Origin: Cavia porcellus
Lineage: Eukaryota > Chordata > Mammalia > Rodentia > Caviidae
DNA length: 64,000 nucleotides
NCBI RefSeq assembly: GCF_034190915.1
Contig: NW_026947544.1
Coordinates: 558,001-622,000, forward strand
Direction of reading: 5' to 3'
Made by a program: the position numbers and the translations under genes. Shown here piece after piece: positions 57,801 through 64,000 of this stretch (positions are counted from its first letter, which is position 1; the number at the start of each line of letters is the position of its first letter). Below the pieces are notes generated by a model. It made no database searches. It saw only the letters and a program-made list of their open reading frames with translations, and was not told the origin of the DNA.

Positions 57801-59399
57801 ACTAAACAGGAAAGAATAAAACCCATTGGAGACATTGCAGGATTTTAAAAGAAATAATAGAGATATTTTTCACAACTTTATCCATATAAGTCAAACAACT
57901 GAGTCTAAAATCATTATGGACAGCAACAGAAGAGACTACACAGGGTGGCTGCCCACTGCCAACATAAGTATCTCGTTCAGGTACTACCTGAGGTCCCTTT
58001 CTACCTGTATTGGCTTTTGCAAGTAGATCCTTGATAGAGGTCACTCTGTTAGCTGCAGTGCCAGCTCATCAAGCCTGACTGTACTGCTGTTCAGAGCCTA
58101 AAGGTTTGTTTAATTAGCCAGCACAGGCTGACCCTGTTAGCCATGAGCACATCAAAAGATTGCTCAAAAGGAGTATTTGCCACACTTTGATGACCGAAGA
58201 GATATCAGATGTGATATTGATAGTTTTTTTAATGGGCTTGAAGAAAGAGGTTCAAGGCTCTCAATTTGTCATGCCTGTCTTGCCAATGAGAAGAACCCTT
58301 GGTAAAAATGAATGAGAAAAGGAATAAACACCTGCATCTATTTGATCTACAAGGAAAGGATTGAAGATCCCCCAGGTCTTGCCCAATTTTGTACCAGACT
58401 AAAATAGAGACAAAAGGAAATTCTTTGCTTAATTTATATATCTTTGTTCAACATATGTAATTTTGTGGCTGCATTTAATCTTTGAATTCTATCCTGATGC
58501 ATAAAAACCTACAGGCAATTGTAATACAGAGAAACTTTTTATGATCATGATCCAATTCCCAGAATCTGGTCCAAGGAGCAGTTGGATTTAGTCTGCTGCC
58601 CAATAGTTCTCTCACCTTGGAGGGACACTCATGAAGATACCCAGGGAGTTACATTAGACCCCACCAGCAGGGCATTTGCACAGAGACCCAGGAGGAAAAT
58701 AAGGCAGACAGCGCTGGAACCCATCAGCATCAATAACACCAAATGAAAGAACTCTGAAACAGCCAGGCTACAACTGTGTCAGGACACTTGTGCAAGTGTC
58801 ACCCTCGTATGTACAGCTAGGGCCTCAGACTGAGAGATCTCCTTCCCCTCTGAGTTCCCCAGAATTCCTACAGCTTCTGCCCAAGGACCTGGGGTTCATG
58901 TGCTAGGTCAAACATTTAGAAATTAGTTTAGTTTAGAGAGAATCAAAACAACATCAATTTCATAAGGCAATTTGGTATCCAGGAACCCACCTGTGCACTT
59001 TTGAGGTGACTGATGAGTCACATAAAGAGACATATTCTGGTACTGTGTTAAATTAATCAGGTTTATAACAAATTCATCAATCAGATAGGACTCCTTTACC
59101 AAGTACTTTTGCAACATTGGGCAAGATACGTGCTCAGGGTTTCTCCTAATTTGGGAGAGGGGGGCAGCGCTGGCTAATCTTAAAATACCATGAAGTTGGG
59201 GCATTACAGGCCACAGCATTTTGTATCTTTATTAAGGAACTGTATTTTACACGAGAGGACACTGGCTCATTGAAAGGCTTTTTTCTTCCTCCACTATCTG
59301 TAATTTTTAAAGGGTTCGCAGGTTCTTGCTTTATTGATTTCAATACAAAATGAGGCCAGAAGAAGAGCCTGAGAAATTGCACAGCCCTTTGTATTTGTA
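57801..59399. other. Unrecognised, possibly repeat-derived DNA with a short open frame
   Basis: No known gene. 58118-58315 (+) is open for 65 codons up to a stop TGA and includes the pieces EEISDVILIVFLMG and GLKKEVQGSQFVMPVLPMR; it has no clear start and no family I recognise. It could be a fragment of a retroelement internal region or a chance frame. Confidence 0.35.
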
Positions 59400-59900
59400 A
59401 TGTGAATTTCAAAACAAATAATAGATTAATAATAGATTGCAATGATGTTACATACCACTGTTTTCAAAGAAGTTGCTCAGATTAGAAGTTATAGGCATGA
59501 AAAACTGATCAAACAATGAAAGTACAAACTGTTCTTTTTGATGAATTAAGAGATTAGTAGTATAATTATCTGTCTAGTATGTGTATATGTATATATAAGA
59601 AGGGCAAAGAGTATACATATACAGTGTATGTATATATTATATATAGTATATACACATGTGTATATTTTATACATATATAATATATGCATGTATGTATAGT
59701 GTTGTCCCTTTTTTCCTTTCCCCCATCCTACTTGTTCTTTCCTTTTACTTTCACAATATCAATTTCACATTTTGGATCTCATTTACTCTTTCAGTTTTTT
59801 ACACTAGGGAGACAGTACGATGTTTACACATGTGAGTCTGATTTATTTCATTTATGAGTATGAAAATTTACTAATTTAATAAGAATTTTGAGACATTTTT
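59400..59900 (-). mobile_element. Older L1 3' end, minus strand, with TA-rich microsatellite
   Basis: 59460-59575 resembles the 3' UTR at 22680-23010 (TAGGCATG, TGAATTAAGAGATTAGTAGT). 59800-59870 is the complement of the ORF2/UTR junction (ACACATGTGAGTCTGATTTA). In between, 59578-59700 is a (TA/TATG)n stretch. Confidence 0.65.
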
Positions 59901-59994
59901 CTATGTAATATTCCAATAATTTTAATACAGCAATGCAGTCAGATGTTTATTATAAAACACATAAGTGTTTTCAATACGATGATTCCCTGATACA

Positions 59995-60145
59995 TTTTAG
60001 TGATCGGTTTTTATTTTTTACTTTGAGACATATTCTCACTAAGTTACTATGTTGCCCAAGCAAGACTAGAAATACCCATTCTCCTGCCTCAGCCTCCTGG
60101 AGTTCTGGGATTATGGGTATGTGCCACTATGCAAAACTGCTACCT
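59995..60145 (-). mobile_element. B1-like SINE, minus strand
   Basis: TTGAGACATATTCTCACTAA, CTCCTGCCTCAGCCTCCTGG, and GGGATTATGGGTATGTGCCA are the complement of a B1 monomer, head at the right. Confidence 0.88.
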
Positions 60146-60509
60146 TATTTTTTATTTTGTATTGGCATTTTTCACTAGTTTTGAGGATTTTGTTGAATTG
60201 AATTGAACGTATTCTCCACAGCAGCATCCCAGGTTATCAGCAGCTGCAGAGCCAAGTAGAGGCTGGATTTGGAAGCCCAGCAAGGTGTGTGTCAGAGGTA
60301 AAGGGGCCCAATTGGAGATAACCGCTAAAAGCCTCTGTGGTCTCAATGCAACAAAAACTGGAAGCCAGTCCACTGTGTCCCAGAGCTAAGGCTCTAATAC
60401 TTTAACCAGGGGGAAAGTGGGACAGAGTGTTCCAATAAAAGTTTTCAGCCTCAATGTTTGTAGTTAACTGCAGCAATAGCAGCATTTTGGTTTGGCTGAT
60501 GCTTTGTTT

Positions 60510-60600
60510 GGTTGCTGGGGATAGAACCCAGGGCATCCTGCCAGCTGGGTGTGTGTCCTGTCACTGAAGCAATATCCTATGAGCCTCAGCAATTTCTCTT
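60510..60600 (-). mobile_element. ID-like SINE, minus strand
   Basis: GCTGGGGATAGAACCCAGGG (B box complement) and CACTGAAGCAATATCC (A-box side) mark a decayed ID element. Confidence 0.7.
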
Positions 60601-60654
60601 TCACTTTGTAACAGAAAGGACAATCTTAACGTCAATGGCAGCTTATTCTGCCAT

Positions 60655-60875
60655 TGTGGTTCTGGTGTTCCTCATGACTGAACCCAGGTTGTCAATCTGT
60701 GCTATATCCTTAGCCCATTTTTATTCATTTACTTATGTTTAAAATTTCACGACAAAGTTGCACAAAATCTCTAAGTTGCTCAGGCTGGATTTGCACTTTC
60801 AATCGTCCCTTCTCATTTTCACAGGGCACTAGGATCACATCGGGCTTGTAGTCTGGAGTATATAGACAGAAAGTT
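60655..60875 (-). mobile_element. B4-like SINE, minus strand
   Basis: ID part ~60665-60718 (TGACTGAACCCAGGTTGTCA, CTATATCCTTAGCCC) and B1 part ~60740-60870 (CTCTAAGTTGCTCAGGCTGG). Diverged. Confidence 0.7.
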
Positions 60876-61854
60876 TCAGGCCACAGCTCAGTGTGGCCCT
60901 AGAGGTTCTCGGGGTTAAGGACCATTGAGAGGATGAGAAAAATAAAGAAAAGGAAATCTAGGGTCAGGTGGAGCCCTCATCCTCCTGATGGGAGGAAAGG
61001 AACTGCTCAACCACTGTAACACTTTTGTTTATACCCTCCAAAGAAGAGTGTCAATTCCAACCCCACTGGCTAGCAACTTGTTTGCCTGGAAGACCTGGGC
61101 CCCTGTCTTCTCAGTGTTGGAACAACTTGTTTACATAACTTGTTTTTGCTTCTTTGCTTTTTCTAGGCTACATTTACTTCAGCCCCACACATGTGATCAT
61201 TCTCCAGCTTCAACATCTCAGCTCCCAACATTTTCAGTATCTGTAGGTAGATGGGCTGTTATTTGAAAATATCTTTCAGCCTACTTTAACCCTTGCTTCT
61301 TTGAATGAATATGGACATAATCTCAATGAAGTAAGTATTAATTTTAATGATTAGCCAAAGCTACCAGTCTCTTTCTGACATTTTGGAAAAGATACTTGAA
61401 GGTTTGAAAAAGAAGTCTGTCATAAACTTTGACATTTAAAAAGAAAGCAGTGAAGAGTGAATGAGAATGTACCTACTTGGTAAAATAGGTGTGGGTCTTT
61501 ACTAGGATGTTTCACACCACAGTAGGACTCCATATTGTTGAATAAGTTTCCTCACTGAAAAAAAAAGATACAGAAGATTACAAGGAAAATGCAGCAACCA
61601 AATCCTGAAACAAAGTGGCAGGAAGTAAATAGTATAAAAAGGAAACCAAAATGAAATAAAATGAAAAAGAATGAGAAATGCTGGGGAAATTCTCACAAAG
61701 CTGGTCAATGAGGAAATGCATAAGACAGGAAGCAACTCAGCCAAGCATGTTGTATCTCCATTTTAAACACCTGCAAGAGAAGAAGGACCTCATGACTCAT
61801 GGGATGTACTTCTAACTCTGCAATGAACAAAATACAAGAATGGAATGACTCTGT
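60876..61854. other. Single-copy DNA, no gene recognised
   Basis: No gene or interspersed repeat recognised. The 80- and 92-codon frames have no domain. Confidence 0.5.
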
Positions 61855-61970
61855 GCAAAACTGTAATCCTAGCATTGGCGTAGGTTGAGGCAGAAGGCTG
61901 GAGTCCAGCCCAGACAATTCAGCAGTTTAAAATGATTAAGTCTCTGAAATCAAAAAACAAACACTTAAAA
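61855..61970 (+). mobile_element. Decayed B1-like SINE
   Basis: CTGTAATCCTAGCATTGGCG and GGTTGAGGCAGAAGGCTGGA are B1 landmarks, followed by a weak A-rich end. Confidence 0.7.
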
Positions 61971-61999
61971 AGGCAAAGTCCTCACATCCAATATCTATT

Positions 62000-62212
62000 C
62001 CAGTGAAAAAAGAAAGACAGAAAGAAAAGAAGAAAGAATGGAAAGAGAATGGGAGGAAAGATAATGGAAGTAAAGGAATGGAATGGAAAGGGAAGGGAAT
62101 GAAATGGAAAGGGAAGGGAAGGGAAGGGAAGGGAAGGGAAGGGAAGGGAAGGGAAGGGAAGGGAAGGGAAGGGAAGAGAAGGGAAGGGAAGGCAAGGGAA
62201 CGGAAGGGGATG
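62000..62212 (+). repeat. (GGGAA)n purine array
   Basis: A GAAAGAAAG-rich lead-in (62007-62090) passes into an almost pure (GGGAA)n run of ~17 copies (62113-62200) with a few changes. The frames through it on both strands are repeat artefacts. Confidence 0.93.
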
Positions 62213-62214
62213 TG

Positions 62215-63055
62215 ATATAATAACTCTCTAACAAAGAACAATATGACCAAGGCTCACTTTATTAATATTCATTCCAATATTTTCTGTTACTCAACTCAGG
62301 AGATAGAGTCATCCTGATATAGAATAAACCTACCTTCCTTGCTTCCATGTGTTTAAAACTGTTTTTGAGTAGCTTAAATGTTTTGTGGTTTATGAGTAAA
62401 TCATTCACAATCACATTAGAGTACTTTATATATTTATAAGATTATTAGCAACATACTGAAAACAATCTGCCCTTCATAACCAGGAAGAAAATGTGGGACT
62501 TTTAACTTTCATTAGTGTGTTTTATTGCTTTTAGCAATGTTTGAATTTTAGTTATTACAGTTGATTGTAGGGTTTTTCTTTCTTTGGCCCAATTATAGTT
62601 TTCCTTGGTTTGGTGACAGAGAGAGGATCCACTTGCATCCAGGCGTTCTGTCATTCCAGAGTTTGATGCTGTCTTCCAAAGGTGCTTGTCATATGCTCAT
62701 GTTACATCAATTACCCTGTGGCCTCAGAATTATTTCTGAGCATCTCCTTCTCTGTCCACTAACCATGTGCTCCTCAGTTTTAGAATTATACTCCTACCAT
62801 CTCCCTGATGAGTACCACTTGTGATGAGCAAGTGGTCCAGCAAACTGCAGGTGCTTTATAAATGCTGATGGACCAAAAGAAAGCTGCACCTACTAGATCA
62901 TGCTCTGTCCCTTGGGTTAAGTAGTATGATTCAAACCTCCTTCTACACTGTGTCTTACCAGCTGGTTGATGTTTCTTTCCAAAGCCCAGTGGCATCCCAC
63001 AACCCCAATGAGCTAGGCTATTAAGTTGTGTGCTAGGTAGGGGCCTCATTGAACT
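62215..63055. other. Single-copy DNA, no gene recognised
   Basis: No gene or interspersed repeat is clear. Two frames of 87 codons, one on each strand, lack a domain. Confidence 0.5.
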
Positions 63056-63059
63056 TCTC

Positions 63060-63150
63060 TGGTAGGTGGGCTGCTGGGAATGGATCCCAGGGTCTCACAC
63101 ACACTAGGCAAGTGCCACACCATTGAGCTGCACTCCAAAGCCCTTGTTGA
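63060..63150 (-). mobile_element. ID-like SINE, minus strand
   Basis: GCTGGGAATGGATCCCAGGG and GCCACACCATTGAGCTGCAC are the B-box and A-box complements of a diverged ID element. Confidence 0.72.
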
Positions 63151-63511
63151 GCTCTTCTGTGAAACTCTCTGTCCTGCTGCAGTGTGGAGATGTTGATTTC
63201 ACCAACCAATAAGGTGAGCTTGAGAAAGAAGGTGATTCCTGTCCCTTGGATCTGTATTCTGGATCCACACATCCCTTGAATCCATATTGGAGACTCTCTT
63301 TCACAGGATCACTGTCACTGTGACAATACAAATCTTTAGTCTCTCCCAGGTGACTCCTCAGTCACTCAAGTAATGAGACTTCTGCCTAACTGACCACATC
63401 TACAGGACAAATACACACCCTTGAACCTGAATTAAAATTCAATCTCTAGCTCATCAATGGTCAGGTCTCATGAATCTATGCTTTCTAAATTTTAGATTCC
63501 TTTTCAGGTTT

Positions 63512-63608
63512 TTTTTTTTTTTTCAATTTTTCATACCAAGGATCAAACTCGTAATCTTGTGCTTGGCAGGAAGGCACTTATGCTGCTGAGTTAAACCCCC
63601 AGCTCCCA
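63512..63608 (-). mobile_element. ID-type SINE, minus strand
   Basis: T run 63510-63524, then ACCAAGGATCAAACTCGTAA (decayed B box) and CTGCTGAGTTAAACCCCCAG (A-box complement). Intermediate age. Confidence 0.87.
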
Positions 63609-63823
63609 AATTTTAGAATTCTTGACAACATATTTGTTGTCCATGTGTCTTAAAGATTGGACAGCAGAAATGAAGACTTCCTACAGCCATCTTTGACAAC
63701 TTACCCATTCTTACTTCAGTGCTGTGCTGTATTGGAAGCCAAGGGTCCTTTATTTATAACATTGGATAATTGTAGTGGAGTTATATTCAATGTACAGCAG
63801 TCTAAATAAGATACAAAAGATTC

Positions 63824-63997
63824 AGGTGATGCATATTTGTAATGCCAGCTACTTTGGAAGGTAAGGCAGAAAATTCTCAACTTCAAGGCCCCCTGTGCAA
63901 ATTAATGAGACACTGTCTCACAATAACAAAATGAAAAGGGTTGATGGTAGAGCATAGTTCTCCATACTGTCAATCACCAAAAAAAAAAAAAAAAAAG
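63824..63997 (+). mobile_element. B4-like SINE (B1+ID) with A tail
   Basis: TGTAATGCCAGCTACTTTGG and AAGGTAAGGCAGAAAATTCT (B1), GAGACACTGTCTCACAATAA (B1 end), then GATGGTAGAGCATAGTTCTC and CAATCACC (ID part), and an A run at 63979-63996. Confidence 0.82.
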
Positions 63998-64000
63998 AAT

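Noticed and set aside
61936..62250. 104-codon antisense frame and the + frame with repeated KGREG-type residues
   Set aside because: Direct translation of the (GGGAA)n array.

Overview
The window looks like repeat-dominated intergenic or intronic DNA from a rodent nuclear genome. The evidence is a set of tRNA-derived ID-type SINEs, 7SL-derived B1-like SINEs and B1+ID composites (B4-like), L1 LINEs with eutherian-type ORF2 3' ends, and MaLR/ERVL-like solo LTRs. The ID consensus and the long L1 3' UTR do not look like mouse or rat, so a non-murid rodent is likely; I cannot name the species. I see no intact protein-coding gene and no recognisable rRNA, tRNA, snRNA or CRISPR. Most open frames of 60-170 codons are chance frames inside repeats; the only ones with a recognisable protein are decayed L1 ORF2 C-termini.

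Layout. 1-2235: 3' end of a + strand L1 carrying two ID SINEs. 2236-15343: the most distinctive object, a 13.1 kb tandem array of a non-coding ~3.35 kb unit (six units or part units; U2 and U4 full length, U1, U3 and U5 internally deleted, U6 cut off). It contains one solo LTR, one internally inverted fragment, and a CCAAT-box/X-box-like element pair in each unit that keeps that module. 15344-22400: largely single-copy DNA, GC-richer at its left end, with a long polypyrimidine tract. 22450-27000: minus-strand L1 pieces and MaLR/ERVL-like solo LTRs. 27000-44000: single-copy DNA dotted with ID, B1 and B4 SINEs and at least eight LTRs or LTR fragments, several nested. 44190-51180: a minus-strand L1, an ancient L1 and a younger + strand L1 whose 3' UTR is present twice in tandem. 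51900-59900: an antisense LTR-like block, a twin-primed (5'-inverted) L1 with a solo LTR inside it, a tail-to-tail pair of L1 3' UTRs and older L1 remains. 59900-64000: B1, B4 and ID SINEs, a (GGGAA)n array and single-copy DNA.

There is no operon-like or pathway logic here. The interest lies in the architecture of the tandem array, in an L1 3' UTR built from diverged ~148 bp direct repeats (with an expanded T tract near the poly(A) end in the youngest copies), and in clean nested insertions that give relative dates. All similarity statements come from reading by eye; no alignment or database search was run, and boundaries without a stated target-site duplication are approximate.
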